DNA from: Pseudomonadota bacterium
Lineage (GTDB): Bacteria > Myxococcota_A > UBA796 > SXON01
Assembly: GCA_030685065.1 (NCBI GenBank)
Contig: JAUXQH010000024.1
Coordinates: 152,554-216,553 of the forward strand
DNA: 64,000 nt
Reading direction: 5' to 3'
A program made the translations under genes and the position numbers. Positions within the stretch are counted from its first letter, which is position 1, and each line of letters opens with the position of its first letter. The notes beneath the pieces are model-generated. The model was not told the DNA's origin. It did not search any database and saw nothing but the letters and a program-made list of their open reading frames with translations. Positions 8,794 to 18,161 of the stretch are shown in pieces.

Positions 8794-10296
8794 GTGAGCC
8801 AGGACGTCAAAGCCATCGCCCGGGGCACCGGCCTGCTCTTGCCGGCCACGCTGGCCGGGAACCTGCTTCTCCTCCTGCTCGACCAGTACGTCAACGGCGT
8901 CCTGGGGACCGCCGACTACGGGCTCTTCGGCGCCATCAAGCGCGTCCTGCAGCTCGTCGGGTTCGTCGTGCTGCTCGGGATGGAGAACGCGGTCATTCGT
9001 TTCGTCGCGACGGCGGCAACACCGGAGGCCGCGCGCGGCGCCGTTCGCCACGCCTTGCTGGGAACGCTCGCGGCTTCGGGTGTCGCGGCGGCGGTCCTCG
9101 TCGCGATCGCGGGGCCGTTCGCCGCCTGGGTCGACCCGGCGCCGGCCACCGCCGAGGCCCTCCGCATCGGGGCTCTCTCGCTGCCGTTCGCGGCCGTGCG
9201 CATGGTGGCCGTGAGCGCGAGCCAGGGGTGGAGGGTCGTGACCCACCGCGCGCTCGTGATGTTTCTCGCCTGGCCCCTCGCGCAATTCGTCGGGATCGCG
9301 GCCCTCGCCCACTGGCTGGGATTCGGCATTCGCGGCGTTATGATCGCGTACGTGGGGGCGATGGCCATCGGGGCGGCGCTCGCGGTGGGCTTCCTGTGGC
9401 GCCTCCGCGCGGACGTGTTGCGTCCGCGTCTGCCCGCGGCAGCCGCCGGCGTGGGCTTCGTCGCCTTGATGGGGTTCGCCTGGCCCATGTGGATCCAGGG
9501 CGTCGTGATGGGGCTCTACACGTGGCTCGACCAGGTGCTGCTCGCGAGCCTGCGGAGCACGACGGAGGCCGGCATCTACGGGCCCGTCGCCACGCTGGCG
9601 CCCCTGTTCGGCGTCGGTCTGGGCGCGCTGAACGGCATGTTCGCGCCGATCATCGCGGAGCGGCGCCTCGCGGGCGACATGGCCGGGCTGCAGGGCCTCT
9701 ACCGCACGGTCACGCGCTGGGCCGTCGCGTTGGCCATGCCGCCGCTCGTCGTGTGCGCCGTGCTCCCCGGAGCCGTGCTGAGCCTCTGGCCGAACGGCTC
9801 GAAAGAGGCGATCGACGCCCTGCGGATCACGTGCGCCGCGCAGCTCCTGTGTACGGGCGTCGGGAGCGTGAACTACCTGCTCATCATGGCCGGCCACCAA
9901 CGCGCGACCTTGCTCAACGGCATCCCCGCGGTGCTGCTCAACCTCGGGCTCTCCTTCGCGCTCATCCCCGTCCTCGGCGTCACCGGGGCCGCGATCGCCA
10001 ACGCTGTCGCGACGATGGCGGCGAACGGCATCGGCCTCTGGCAGGTGCACGCGGCGCTCGGGATCCACCCGTTCGACCGAGCGTTTCTCCGGCCGTTGAT
10101 CGCCGCGATTCCGTGCGCGGCGACAGCGTGGCTGGCTGGGCAGTGGGTGTCGGCGCCGCCCCTGGTGACCGTCGCGATCGCGGGCACCGCCGCGGGCGTC
10201 GTGTTCCTGGCGGCGCTCCGCGCCCTGGGCCTCGACGCGGACGATCGGCTCGTTCTCGACGCGATCGTGGCGAAGGTTCGGCGGAAGGCGGCGTGA
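8794..10296 (+). CDS. Wzx-like oligosaccharide flippase (MOP superfamily)
   Basis: A 500-residue polytopic inner-membrane protein with about 12-14 hydrophobic helices spread over its whole length and almost no soluble domain. The N-terminal part (GLLLPATLAGNLLLLLLDQY, DYGLFGAIKRVLQL) follows the pattern of the polysaccharide biosynthesis/flippase family, which moves lipid-linked sugar units from the cytoplasm to the periplasm. The GTG start at 8794 is set by the short divergent spacer to the PssD-like gene. Length agrees with the family. The neighbouring glycosyltransferases and Wzy-type protein place it in a Wzx/Wzy-dependent exopolysaccharide pathway. The cargo is not known. Confidence 0.88.
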   Translation: MSQDVKAIARGTGLLLPATLAGNLLLLLLDQYVNGVLGTADYGLFGAIKRVLQLVGFVVLLGMENAVIRFVATAATPEAARGAVRHALLGTLAASGVAAAVLVAIAGPFAAWVDPAPATAEALRIGALSLPFAAVRMVAVSASQGWRVVTHRALVMFLAWPLAQFVGIAALAHWLGFGIRGVMIAYVGAMAIGAALAVGFLWRLRADVLRPRLPAAAAGVGFVALMGFAWPMWIQGVVMGLYTWLDQVLLASLRSTTEAGIYGPVATLAPLFGVGLGALNGMFAPIIAERRLAGDMAGLQGLYRTVTRWAVALAMPPLVVCAVLPGAVLSLWPNGSKEAIDALRITCAAQLLCTGVGSVNYLLIMAGHQRATLLNGIPAVLLNLGLSFALIPVLGVTGAAIANAVATMAANGIGLWQVHAALGIHPFDRAFLRPLIAAIPCAATAWLAGQWVSAPPLVTVAIAGTAAGVVFLAALRALGLDADDRLVLDAIVAKVRRKAA

Positions 10297-10406
10297 TCGC
10301 CGCATAGTCGTCGAGCCTGCTTCAGGCCGCAGAGGAGGCTTTTCGCGATCGTTTCGGCGCAAGCGAGTGCTGGACGTGTCACGATACGTCCACTCCGGAG
10401 TTCGTG

Positions 10407-11864
10407 ATGTTCCTGCTCCTCGTGTCCGCGGCCACCGCCACCGACATGACGTTCGCCTGCCCCTCGGTGACCGCACCGCCGAACGCACGGCCGTACTACG
10501 ACACGGCTCCCATGGGCGTCGCCCGGACGGCGTGGGACGAGGTCTACGCGTGGTTCGACGCGAGCTGCGTCGTGAGCTGCACGTCGGAGTGGATGGACGC
10601 GACCTGCGAGTCCGCGAGCTGCGTGACCGCCGCCGGCGCCACGCTCGTCTGGGAGCAGCAGTACCGGGAAGAGGGCGGCGGCCACGAAACCTACACCGAG
10701 ACGACCACGCGGACGCTCGACGTCATCCCGCCCGCTTCGGCGGGCCTCGCGTGGACCTCGGCGACGATCGAGTGGTGGGAGGAGAGCTCGAGCTCCTCGT
10801 TCGAATATGGGTCCCAGGACTCGGCCACGCTCTCGTGGACCGGCTCGCTCCAGGCGGACTGGCCCGCGGACGGGTGGTTCGAGGCCGGGAGGCGCACGAG
10901 CGGCTATTCGTACTCGTCCTACTCGGTGGAGACGAGCAACTGGGACTGGTCCTCAGACGGTTGTGACTGGGCCGTTCAGGACTACTGGAACATCGACAGC
11001 GGCACGGCGATCGACGTCACCGTGAACGCCGACCCGCTCGTCGAGGTCATCTCCTCCTACGAATACTGGGACCACGCCGCGTGCGACTCCGAGGCCTTCG
11101 GGACGTGGCGCGGCTACACCGACGGCGTCCTCTACGGCAACGTCGACGAGACGACCTGGGAGCGCAGCGGCGACGCCGACGGCGACGGCTTCTCCACCGA
11201 CGACTGCGACGACACCGACGCCGCCGTGAACCCGTGCGCCGCCGACGTGGCGCGCGACGGGGTCGACTCCAACTGTGACGGCAGCGAGGACGCCGACGGC
11301 GACGGCGACGTGAGCCTCGCCGAGGGAGGGGACGACTGCGACGACGCCGATGCGACGATCCACGTCGGGGCGACCGAGGTGATCGGCGACGGCATCGACC
11401 AGGACTGCGACGGCGCGGACTTCACCGATGCGGACGTGGACGGCGATGGCGCCGACTCTCTCGCGGCGGGGGGCGATGATTGCGACGACACCGATCCCAC
11501 CGTCTTCGTCGGGGCCGCGGAGGTCGCGTACGACGGGATCGATCAGGACTGTGACGGCGCGGATCTGAGCGACGTGGACGCGGATGGCGCCGATGCGCCG
11601 GCGGCGGGCGGGGACGACTGCGACGACGAGGACGCCAGCGTGTTCGTCGGCGCCGCCGAGGTCGAGTGTGACGGCCTGGACCAGGACTGTGACGGCGAGG
11701 ACCTCTGCCCGCCGCCCGGCACGGAGCCGGAGGAGGTCGAGGAGGAGGAGGCCGACGACGAGGACCACGAGGGCGGTTGCGGCGGGCGCGCTGCGGGCCT
11801 CCTGTTCCCCGGCCTGGCGCTCCTCGGCGTGTCCCGTAGGCGGAGCGTTCGCGATGCACGTTAG
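10407..11864 (+). CDS. Secreted MopE-type metal-binding-repeat protein with MYXO-CTERM-like tail
   Basis: A 485-residue exported protein. A short signal (MFLLLVSAATA) is followed by a ~230-residue beta-rich, aromatic domain with paired cysteines. Four tandem repeats follow (about residues 250-430), each with D-x-D-x-D-G, GGDDCDD and GIDQDCDG, the putative metal-binding motif first noted in the copper-associated protein MopE and very common in Myxococcota. The tail is an acidic linker (EEVEEEEADDED), then GGCGG, a hydrophobic stretch and SRRRS, which fits the MYXO-CTERM sorting signal cleaved at Cys for surface anchoring. ATG 10407 follows CGGAG; the adjacent GTG (10404) is possible. The binding role is inferred from the family. 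Confidence 0.85.
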   Translation: MFLLLVSAATATDMTFACPSVTAPPNARPYYDTAPMGVARTAWDEVYAWFDASCVVSCTSEWMDATCESASCVTAAGATLVWEQQYREEGGGHETYTETTTRTLDVIPPASAGLAWTSATIEWWEESSSSSFEYGSQDSATLSWTGSLQADWPADGWFEAGRRTSGYSYSSYSVETSNWDWSSDGCDWAVQDYWNIDSGTAIDVTVNADPLVEVISSYEYWDHAACDSEAFGTWRGYTDGVLYGNVDETTWERSGDADGDGFSTDDCDDTDAAVNPCAADVARDGVDSNCDGSEDADGDGDVSLAEGGDDCDDADATIHVGATEVIGDGIDQDCDGADFTDADVDGDGADSLAAGGDDCDDTDPTVFVGAAEVAYDGIDQDCDGADLSDVDADGADAPAAGGDDCDDEDASVFVGAAEVECDGLDQDCDGEDLCPPPGTEPEEVEEEEADDEDHEGGCGGRAAGLLFPGLALLGVSRRRSVRDAR

Positions 11865-11873
11865 GGCGGCTCG

Positions 11874-14633
11874 ATGGTGATCCCGCTCCGCCGTCTGCTC
11901 GTCGCCGCGCTGCTCCTCACCGCGGGGCGGGCCCACGCGGGGGAGGGTGTCGGCCGGAGCGGGGGGGGCGTTGCGGGGGGCTCCCCCCCGCCCCAAGAAC
12001 CCACGTACAAGGTCATCGATCTGGCCGCGCTGCGAAACCATGACCTGTTCGACGGCTCGAAGTCGCCGCTCTTCCGCCTCCGGGACGTCGCCCCCTGGGC
12101 CCCGCCGGTGCCGCTCGCCTTCGACCCGAAGGGGGCGCCCGACGTCGTGTTGCTGAAGAGCGCGGACGCGAAGGACGCGCCGCTCGAGGTCAAGGTTCCC
12201 GTCGGGGGGGCGGCGCGCACGCTCTACCTCCTCACCGCCGGGCAGGGCCCCCTCGGCGTGCGTGACATCGCTGCCGACGGCGAGGTGCACTACGCGGACG
12301 GCCGCACCCAGCCGCTGAAGTGGATGGTGGGCGAGCAGGCGTGGCCCGCCTGGGCAGGCGCGACCGGTCGCAACGCGGAGCCCATCGCCATCGGGTGGAA
12401 CCCCGGCGGAGACCTGCTCACGGCCTCCCTCGTCACGGTCGACGTGTCCTGGCCCGACGCTCCCATCGCGTTCATCACGGTGAAGTCGCGCCCGGGCCCG
12501 CTGTCGTTCGCGCTCCTGGCGGTCACGACGTCCGATGCGTCGCCGGTCACCGTCGGCCCCATCGCCGACCGCGCCCCGATGGACGGGTACGAGTTTCGCG
12601 TGCCCGCCGTCCTGGCGGCGCCGTTGCCCATCGATCCCGCGCTCGCCGTCACCGGCCCGGCCGACCGCGCGATCGTCGTCTCGGACGGGCACCTCGCCTA
12701 CGGGGACGCTTCGCGCCTCGGGCAGGAGCGGGCGCGCTTCTGGGGCATCAACCTCGTCGGGACCGGCGCGTTGCCCGACCTCGACGTCGCCGAGATCTAC
12801 GCCGCGAGCCTGGCGCGGGCGGGCTTCAACATGGTGCGCCCCCACCACATGGACGGGGACGGCGAGGGCACGCTCGTCAACCCGAAGCGCGGCGAGCCCG
12901 GCGAACCGCTCGCGCTGCCCGAGGCGCTCGACCGGATGGACCGCTTCCACGCGGCGCTCAAGGCCGCGGGCGTGTACGTCTACCTCGAGACGTGGACCCT
13001 CCGGAGCTTCCGCCCCGAGGAGGGGGTGCCGTCGCCACGCGGGCTCGTGGTCGGGAACAAGTACGCGCCCTTCTTCTGGAAGGAGTACGCCGACGCGAAG
13101 AAGGCCTGGGTGCGGGCGCTCTACGACCGGGTGAACCCCTACACGGGGCTCCGCTATGCCGACGATCCCGCCGTGGCGCTGTTCGAGATCGCCAACGAGG
13201 ACAGCCTGCTGGTGGCGTGGAGCAGCGGCGCCCTGGAGCGGCTCCCCGGCGACCATCGGCGCCGCCTGGACGAGCTCTGGAACACCTGGCTCCGCAGGCG
13301 CTACGCGAACGACGCCGGCATCAACGCGGCGTGGAAGGGCCCCATCCGCGCGGGGCTCCAGATGGGCGAGACGATCTCGCTCGACTCGGTCGCGCGGGAG
13401 CCCGCGTCCCGCGGCCGTACGGAGCTGTTTCCCCCGGCGCGGGCGGCCGACCTGGTGCGGTTCTACGGCGAGCTCGAGGCCGCGCACCACGCGGACATGG
13501 CCCGCTTTCTGCGGGACGAGCTCGGGTTCCGGGCGCCCATCGTGTGCAACACGTCGTTTGGGGTGCCGCTGGCCGATGCCCAGCTCGCGGCGTGTGACGT
13601 GGTGGATCTGCACGTCTACTGGGACCCCATCGCCGAGCAGAACGTGTACTTCGATCACGCGATGATCGAGCGGCCGCTACACGGGCGAGTCCTGGAGAAG
13701 CTCTCGTGGTGCCAGGAGGGGAAGCCCTGCACGATGAGCGAGCTGAACCACAGCTGGCCCAACCGGTACGGCCACGAGGCCCCGCTCGTCTGGTCCTCGC
13801 TCGCGGCGCGGCAGGATCTCGACGCGGTCCTCTGGTTCGCCTACTCCCACGGGAGCTTCGAGCCCGCGCCCGACGGCCCGGGCGGCGCCCTCGATCTCGC
13901 CGGGCGCTTCTCGTCGTGGGTGCAGATGCCGACGGCCTCGGCGCTCTTCCGGAGCGGGGCGGTGGCGCCCCCCTCCCGGCGGTTCGTGCGGTGGTGGAGC
14001 CCGAGCGGGCTGTTACGCGACCTCGCGGAGCCCTCCAGCTTGTGGCTTGATCCGCAGGTCTCGTGGCAGAGCGCGCTCGACAACGTGCTCCGCACCTCCT
14101 TCGCGGCGATGCCGCCCACCCTTTTGCCCGCGCCCGGCCCAAGCTGGAGCCCCGTGCGTTGGTGGCCCGAGGAGGGCCGTTGGGTGGTGGATACTCCCCG
14201 CTTCCAGGCCGTCGTCGGGCGTACGACCACGCCCATCCTGCAGCCGGGCGCCGAGCCGGACCCTCACGCGCTTCGCGTGGCCCTCTCGTCGTTCGCGGCC
14301 GTGTCGCTCGCTTCGCTCGATGGTGCCCCGCTCGGCGCCGGGGCCGAGGGATGCCGGCGGGCCTTGCTGACGCTCGCGGGCCGCACCGAGCGCGACGGCA
14401 CGCTCCGCAGCACCGGGGGCCCCGGTTCCCTCGTCTACGGCAAGGGCCCCGCGCGCCTGGAGCGGCTGGCGGGGTTCGTCGACGTGAAGTGGGCGGGGCG
14501 CCCGGAGGCGTGGAGCCTCGACCCGGTGGGAGCGCCAGTGGGGCGGATCGCGCTGCGGCGCCTCGGCGGCGGGTGGTGGCGCCTGGAGACCGACGCGATC
14601 AGCTCGCCTTGGGTTGAGCTTCGATCTCGCTGA
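11874..14633 (+). CDS. Exported clan GH-A-like glycoside hydrolase
   Basis: A 919-residue secreted protein (signal MVIPLRRLLVAALLLTAGRAHA). A beta-rich N-terminal region of ~270 residues precedes a TIM-barrel of cellulase/GH5-like type: FWGINLVG, the RPHHMDG loop, the acid/base candidate N441-E442 in EIANED, and the nucleophile candidate E623 in TMSELNH. A ~200-residue beta-sandwich forms the C-terminus. Such enzymes cleave beta-linked polysaccharides with retention. Located beside flippase and polymerase genes, it may trim or release the exopolysaccharide, but dietary use of foreign glycans is equally possible. Its last 35 bases overlap the convergent O-antigen ligase gene, and residues just after the signal are encoded by a GC-palindromic repeat. 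Confidence 0.8.
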   Translation: MVIPLRRLLVAALLLTAGRAHAGEGVGRSGGGVAGGSPPPQEPTYKVIDLAALRNHDLFDGSKSPLFRLRDVAPWAPPVPLAFDPKGAPDVVLLKSADAKDAPLEVKVPVGGAARTLYLLTAGQGPLGVRDIAADGEVHYADGRTQPLKWMVGEQAWPAWAGATGRNAEPIAIGWNPGGDLLTASLVTVDVSWPDAPIAFITVKSRPGPLSFALLAVTTSDASPVTVGPIADRAPMDGYEFRVPAVLAAPLPIDPALAVTGPADRAIVVSDGHLAYGDASRLGQERARFWGINLVGTGALPDLDVAEIYAASLARAGFNMVRPHHMDGDGEGTLVNPKRGEPGEPLALPEALDRMDRFHAALKAAGVYVYLETWTLRSFRPEEGVPSPRGLVVGNKYAPFFWKEYADAKKAWVRALYDRVNPYTGLRYADDPAVALFEIANEDSLLVAWSSGALERLPGDHRRRLDELWNTWLRRRYANDAGINAAWKGPIRAGLQMGETISLDSVAREPASRGRTELFPPARAADLVRFYGELEAAHHADMARFLRDELGFRAPIVCNTSFGVPLADAQLAACDVVDLHVYWDPIAEQNVYFDHAMIERPLHGRVLEKLSWCQEGKPCTMSELNHSWPNRYGHEAPLVWSSLAARQDLDAVLWFAYSHGSFEPAPDGPGGALDLAGRFSSWVQMPTASALFRSGAVAPPSRRFVRWWSPSGLLRDLAEPSSLWLDPQVSWQSALDNVLRTSFAAMPPTLLPAPGPSWSPVRWWPEEGRWVVDTPRFQAVVGRTTTPILQPGAEPDPHALRVALSSFAAVSLASLDGAPLGAGAEGCRRALLTLAGRTERDGTLRSTGGPGSLVYGKGPARLERLAGFVDVKWAGRPEAWSLDPVGAPVGRIALRRLGGGWWRLETDAISSPWVELRSR
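11961..11998 (+). repeat. Short copy of a GC-palindromic repeat, inside the hydrolase gene
   Basis: A G-run/C-run hairpin with the ends GGGGGGCGTTGCGGGGG (11963-11979) and CCCCCCGCCCCAAGA (11984-11998). Both ends recur exactly at the borders of the longer element at 25290-25440. It is read in frame as a Gly/Pro-rich stretch right after the signal peptide, where insertion would be tolerated. Confidence 0.6.
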
Positions 14634-16077
14634 CCGTGGCGCTGAGCTCGAGGACCGCCTCGGGCTCGGCCTCGAGCTCCTCCTCGAACCCGGCTTCCGT
14701 GATGAGCCCGGCGCGCGCGGCGTGGAGGTTGTTGAACTCGACCAGCGAGAGGATGGCCCACTGGTAGATGGCCACCTCGTAATATTCGAGGATGTTGTCG
14801 GTCAGGTTGAGGAGCGCGTACGTGACGGTCATCGTGACGTACACGTGGGAGATGTAGGTGAGGCGGTTGTCGAGGCGCCGCTGGATCATGCGGAAGCCCT
14901 GCCAGAACATGACCCCGAGCACCCAGAGGAACGCCAGGAAGCCGACGATGCCGGTCTCGTAGAGGACGCGGAGGTAGCCGTTGTGGGGCGCCGCCTCGAC
15001 GCCGAAGATCTCGACCCCCAGCATGACGGAGCTGCCGGCGCCGAAGCCGAACCAGGGGCGATCCCAGAAGCGACGGATGATCTCGTCCCAAAAGTAGAGA
15101 CGCCAGCCGACGCTGGAGTTCAGATCATAGACGTTGTCGCTGCCGAGCACGTCGCCCACGCTGGTGAAGCGCTCGAGGATGCCGCCGCCGAACCCGAGGA
15201 GCACGACCCCGCCGACCGCGGCCGCCGCGAAGATGTAGGCCCGCTTCCCATACACCCAGGACAGGTACAGGAAGCAGAGCCCCATCGCGAGCCAGGAGAT
15301 GCGGGTGTAGGTGGAGATCTCCAGCGCGACGAGCAGGACGATGTAGAGGAGTCGCAACGCCCGGTTTTTCACGCGCGGATCGAGAAACTCCGCGTACGCG
15401 AGGCAGAACAGGAACGTCAGGTACATGCTGAAGTGGGCGGGGTGGAAGAAGCTCGAATTGACGCGGTTGTACCCCTCGGTCACGTCGTTGCCCGTGCCGG
15501 TGATCCACTGGAAGAAGCCGTACACGATGGGGATGACGCTCGACGCGTACATCGCGGAGATCACCTGCCTCACCATCTTCCTGTCGATCATGTCGCTGAT
15601 GATCAGGTAGGTGAAAAAGGGCGCGGCGAGGCGGGTCACGAAGCGAACGGCCCAGCGGAAGTCGGGCGCCCAGAACATCGAGATCGCGAAGAGCCCGAGG
15701 AACACGCCGTAGGGGAGGGTGAGGGAGCGCCCCTTGAACGGGTTCTTCCAGAGCACGAGGAAGTAGACGATGCCGATGCCCGTCGCGAGGACGTTGGCGA
15801 GGCCGCCGAGGTCGAAGTTGAGGCCCTCGGTCCCCATGCGCTCGCCGCCCGCGATGAAATTGCGGAGGGAGATCAGCATCAGGAAGCCGAGGATGAACGC
15901 GCGCGGGTTGGCCAGGAAGAGCCCGGCTCCCACGCCGACGATCGCGAGCGCGACCATGTAGTTCACGCCGCCGAACCCGAGGGCGAGCGCGAGCGGGACA
16001 GCCGCGGCCGCGGGCAGGATCAGCTGACGAACGGGATCCGAGCCGAAGTCGGCGAAAGGAGAGCTCTTCACATCCAT
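14599..16077 (-). CDS. O-antigen ligase/polymerase family protein (Wzy-like)
   Basis: A 492-residue polytopic membrane protein with about 11 hydrophobic segments. Between the later spans is a long periplasmic loop (near DLNSSVGWRLYFWDEIIRR and PWFGFGAGSSVM, then APHNGYLRVLYETGI), the pattern of the Wzy_C/O-antigen ligase family whose loop binds undecaprenyl-linked sugars. The HNGYL motif corresponds to the conserved His-Asn of the family. It either polymerises repeat units or ligates them to an acceptor. It is divergent from a GT4 gene (65-base spacer) and its 3' end overlaps the convergent hydrolase gene by 35 bases. The acidic C-terminal tail is predicted cytoplasmic. Confidence 0.87.
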   Translation of the reverse strand: MDVKSSPFADFGSDPVRQLILPAAAAVPLALALGFGGVNYMVALAIVGVGAGLFLANPRAFILGFLMLISLRNFIAGGERMGTEGLNFDLGGLANVLATGIGIVYFLVLWKNPFKGRSLTLPYGVFLGLFAISMFWAPDFRWAVRFVTRLAAPFFTYLIISDMIDRKMVRQVISAMYASSVIPIVYGFFQWITGTGNDVTEGYNRVNSSFFHPAHFSMYLTFLFCLAYAEFLDPRVKNRALRLLYIVLLVALEISTYTRISWLAMGLCFLYLSWVYGKRAYIFAAAAVGGVVLLGFGGGILERFTSVGDVLGSDNVYDLNSSVGWRLYFWDEIIRRFWDRPWFGFGAGSSVMLGVEIFGVEAAPHNGYLRVLYETGIVGFLAFLWVLGVMFWQGFRMIQRRLDNRLTYISHVYVTMTVTYALLNLTDNILEYYEVAIYQWAILSLVEFNNLHAARAGLITEAGFEEELEAEPEAVLELSATVSEIEAQPKAS

Positions 16078-16142
16078 CCGTCGGGCGAACGCACGCGGCA
16101 GCTTACCCGGATGGGGGTGCGGCGGTTAGTCGCCGAGGCACG

Positions 16143-17339
16143 ATGACCGGGGACCCTCACAGCATCTCTCGGGATGCGCCGTCCGCGCCCGCCGGGCGGC
16201 CGCCCTCCGGACGACCGCTGCGCATCCTGCAGGTGGCCCGTGTGTTCTGGCCGAACATCGGCGGGATCGAGCGCCACGTCCAGTGGTTGTCCGAGCAGCT
16301 GGTGCGCCGCGGGCACGTGTGCGATGTCGTCACGCTGAACCGCTCGTTCGAGGATGGCTCCTCCTATCCCGCGTATGACGAGCACAACGGCGTGCACATC
16401 TGGCGCGTCCCGTTCGTGGGGAGCACGCGCTACCCCATCGCGCCGCGGGTGGCTCGGTTCGCCTCTCGCTACGATGTCGTGCACGTGCACGCGGTCGACT
16501 TCATGGCCGACTGGATGGTCGCGACGAAGCGGTGGCACGGCCGGCCTGTGGTGCTCTCCACGCACGGGGGTTTTTTCCACACGGCCTTCGCCCCGACGCT
16601 CAAGAAGCTCTGGTTCCAGACCGCCACGCGGGCGATGCTCTCGGGCGTCGACCGCCTGCTCTACACCTCGGATCAGGACGAGGAGCTGTTCCGCGTGATC
16701 ACGAGCAAGGGCGTGATCCTTCGGAACGCGGTGGACCTCTCGCCGTGGGAGGGGCTGGGGCGGCCGGTGGAGGGCGCGTGGGTCACGATCGGGCGTGTCG
16801 ATTCGCACAAGGGCCTGTCCAACCTCGTCAAGACGCTCGCCGCCGTGCGGGACCGTGATCCGCGTCCGTTCCGCGCGGAGGTGCTCGGGCCGGAGGTCGT
16901 CCCAGGCCTCGTCGCCGGGCTGGAGCGCGAGCGGGACGCGTTGGGGCTCCAGGATCGCCTCGTGTTCCGCGGCAAGGTGACGCAGGAGGAGCTGGTCGCC
17001 GCGGTGGACCGCGCGGATCTCGGCCTGTTCCCTTCGGAGTACGAGTCGTTCGGCATCTCGGTGGTCGAGGCCATGGGCGCCGGCCTGGTGCCGGTGCTCA
17101 ACGACATCCGCGCGTTCCGATACTTCATCGACGAGGGGCGGAACGGGTACATCACGCGCTACGCCGATCCGTCGGCCGCGGCCGCCACGATCCTGCGAGC
17201 GCGGGACCTCTCCGCACAGGACGGTGCGCGGCGGGCCGCGGTGGGCGCTGCGGCGCGCGCGAAGGCGCAGACCTATGCGTGGGAGCACGTCGTGGGGGAT
17301 GTCGAGGATGTGTATCGGGGCGTGATCGCCGGGCGGTGA
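16143..17339 (+). CDS. Glycosyltransferase family 4 protein
   Basis: A 398-residue GT-B enzyme. The N-terminal domain has the GT4 acceptor pattern (ILQVARVFWPNIGGIERHV, residues ~27-45) and the C-terminal domain the donor-binding motif with spaced glutamates, FPSEYESFGISVVEAMGAGL. GT4 enzymes are retaining transferases that use nucleotide sugars in the cytoplasm. It has no signal peptide or membrane spans. It is the first gene rightward from a 65-base divergent region shared with the Wzy-like gene, so it probably adds a sugar to the same repeat unit. Donor and linkage are not predictable. The ATG at 16143 begins a Pro/Ser/Ala-rich leader of ~25 residues. Confidence 0.9.
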   Translation: MTGDPHSISRDAPSAPAGRPPSGRPLRILQVARVFWPNIGGIERHVQWLSEQLVRRGHVCDVVTLNRSFEDGSSYPAYDEHNGVHIWRVPFVGSTRYPIAPRVARFASRYDVVHVHAVDFMADWMVATKRWHGRPVVLSTHGGFFHTAFAPTLKKLWFQTATRAMLSGVDRLLYTSDQDEELFRVITSKGVILRNAVDLSPWEGLGRPVEGAWVTIGRVDSHKGLSNLVKTLAAVRDRDPRPFRAEVLGPEVVPGLVAGLERERDALGLQDRLVFRGKVTQEELVAAVDRADLGLFPSEYESFGISVVEAMGAGLVPVLNDIRAFRYFIDEGRNGYITRYADPSAAAATILRARDLSAQDGARRAAVGAAARAKAQTYAWEHVVGDVEDVYRGVIAGR

Positions 17340-17399
17340 CGGCGGGTGCCCGCCGCGGCGGGTCGGGCCGAGCTACCTGGGCGGGCGAGAGGGATCCCG

Positions 17400-17618
17400 A
17401 TGCTGCTCGTCCTCGCCCTCCTCGCCGCCTGCGCCGACGGGGCGCTCGAATGCCGGGTGGTGCAGGACACCTGCAGCTGCGCGGCGCCGCTCGCCTGCCT
17501 GTCGCGCCGGGAGGCCGACGCGCTCCCGGCCTGCGACATGGAATGCCCGGCCGACAGCGCCAGCGACACCGCCGTCCCGACTTGCATGGAGGACGACGGG
17601 AGCTGCGGCTTCCGGTAG
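17400..17618 (+). CDS. Small Cys-rich lipoprotein
   Basis: A 72-residue protein starting with MLLVLALLAACADG, a short lipoprotein signal with an LAAC lipobox. The mature part has nine or more cysteines (CRVVQDTCSCAAPLAC, CDMECP, CMEDDGSC), suggesting a disulfide-knotted surface peptide. The stop codon abuts a GGGGTCAGACCCC repeat that marks the left border of the integrated segment, so the last residues could have been altered by insertion. The family is not recognised. Confidence 0.6.
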   Translation: MLLVLALLAACADGALECRVVQDTCSCAAPLACLSRREADALPACDMECPADSASDTAVPTCMEDDGSCGFR

Positions 17619-17646
17619 GGGGTCAGACCCCATTACTTATCACTTG
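17619..17646 (+). repeat. Left copy of 28-nt direct repeat (candidate att site)
   Basis: Begins with the near-palindrome GGGGTCAGACCCC and continues into ATTACTTATCACTTG. It matches the copy at 21845-21872 at 25 of 28 positions; the three differences are all C/T. It abuts the stop of the lipoprotein gene. It could be an attachment site of the tyrosine recombinase or a dispersed REP-like element, since two partial copies also occur at 21924 and 21981. Confidence 0.6.
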
Positions 17647-17712
17647 TTGTCAAGCGCGCCCGGCCCATCCGTTCAGAAGCTACCTTAGAAGGCCATTTCT
17701 CCGAAGGATGCG

Positions 17713-17762
17713 GGGACACCGACCGGGGGATTCCGGGCCGTTTCCGGGCCGGTCGGTGTCCC
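17713..17762. terminator. Large hairpin, possible terminator or REP-like palindrome
   Basis: Perfect 14-base inverted repeat, GGGACACCGACCGG (17713-17726) and CCGGTCGGTGTCCC (17749-17762), around a 22-base loop. It lies 15 bases past the stop of the leftward helix-turn-helix gene and could end its transcript, but no T-run follows on either strand. Confidence 0.45.
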
Positions 17763-17777
17763 TTCTGTGCCCTACGG

Positions 17778-18161
17778 TCAAACCGTCACTTTTGACCAGT
17801 CTACCGGACCCTCGCCAGCCGGGCTCGAGGACGCCTTGCGCCGCCGGCCTCGAGCCGGCTCGACCCAGGTCGGGGTTCGGACGAGCGCGGAGTACCAGCT
17901 GCGCGCGGCGGTCGCGTCCGCGAAGAAGGGGCGCGAGCCGTCGCGGGTGCGGCGGCGGTGCGCGCGGATGGTCGAGTCGTCCACGCCGATGGCGCGCGCG
18001 ACCTCCACCCACGTGGCGATCGGGCCGGGCGCCGTTTCGAGCGCTAGGTGTCGAGGACTCGGCGCGAGCACCGCAACCTCAACCTCGGGCTCGCGGTCGG
18101 GGAACTCGAACCCCTCGTAGTCGTCCTCGGTGACGGCTTCGTCGAGCGGGATGTAGCTCAC
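17778..18161 (-). CDS. Small helix-turn-helix DNA-binding protein
   Basis: A 127-residue protein with a GTG start preceded by AAAGGAG at six bases, a near-ideal ribosome binding site that fixes the start. The central segment TWVEVARAIGVDDSTIRAHRRR is a helix-turn-helix of the kind seen in phage and island regulators. The N-terminus is acidic and the C-terminus basic (ARGRRRKASSS). It is the leftmost gene of the integrated segment and is transcribed toward a strong hairpin. It probably acts as a regulator or excision factor of the element; no specific family is recognised. Confidence 0.65.
   Translation of the reverse strand: MSYIPLDEAVTEDDYEGFEFPDREPEVEVAVLAPSPRHLALETAPGPIATWVEVARAIGVDDSTIRAHRRRTRDGSRPFFADATAARSWYSALVRTPTWVEPARGRRRKASSSPAGEGPVDWSKVTV

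Noticed and set aside
10371..10391. Inverted repeat TGGACGT/ACGTCCA before the MopE-type gene
   Set aside because: A 7-base stem in high-GC DNA is expected by chance at this size and no operator family fits.
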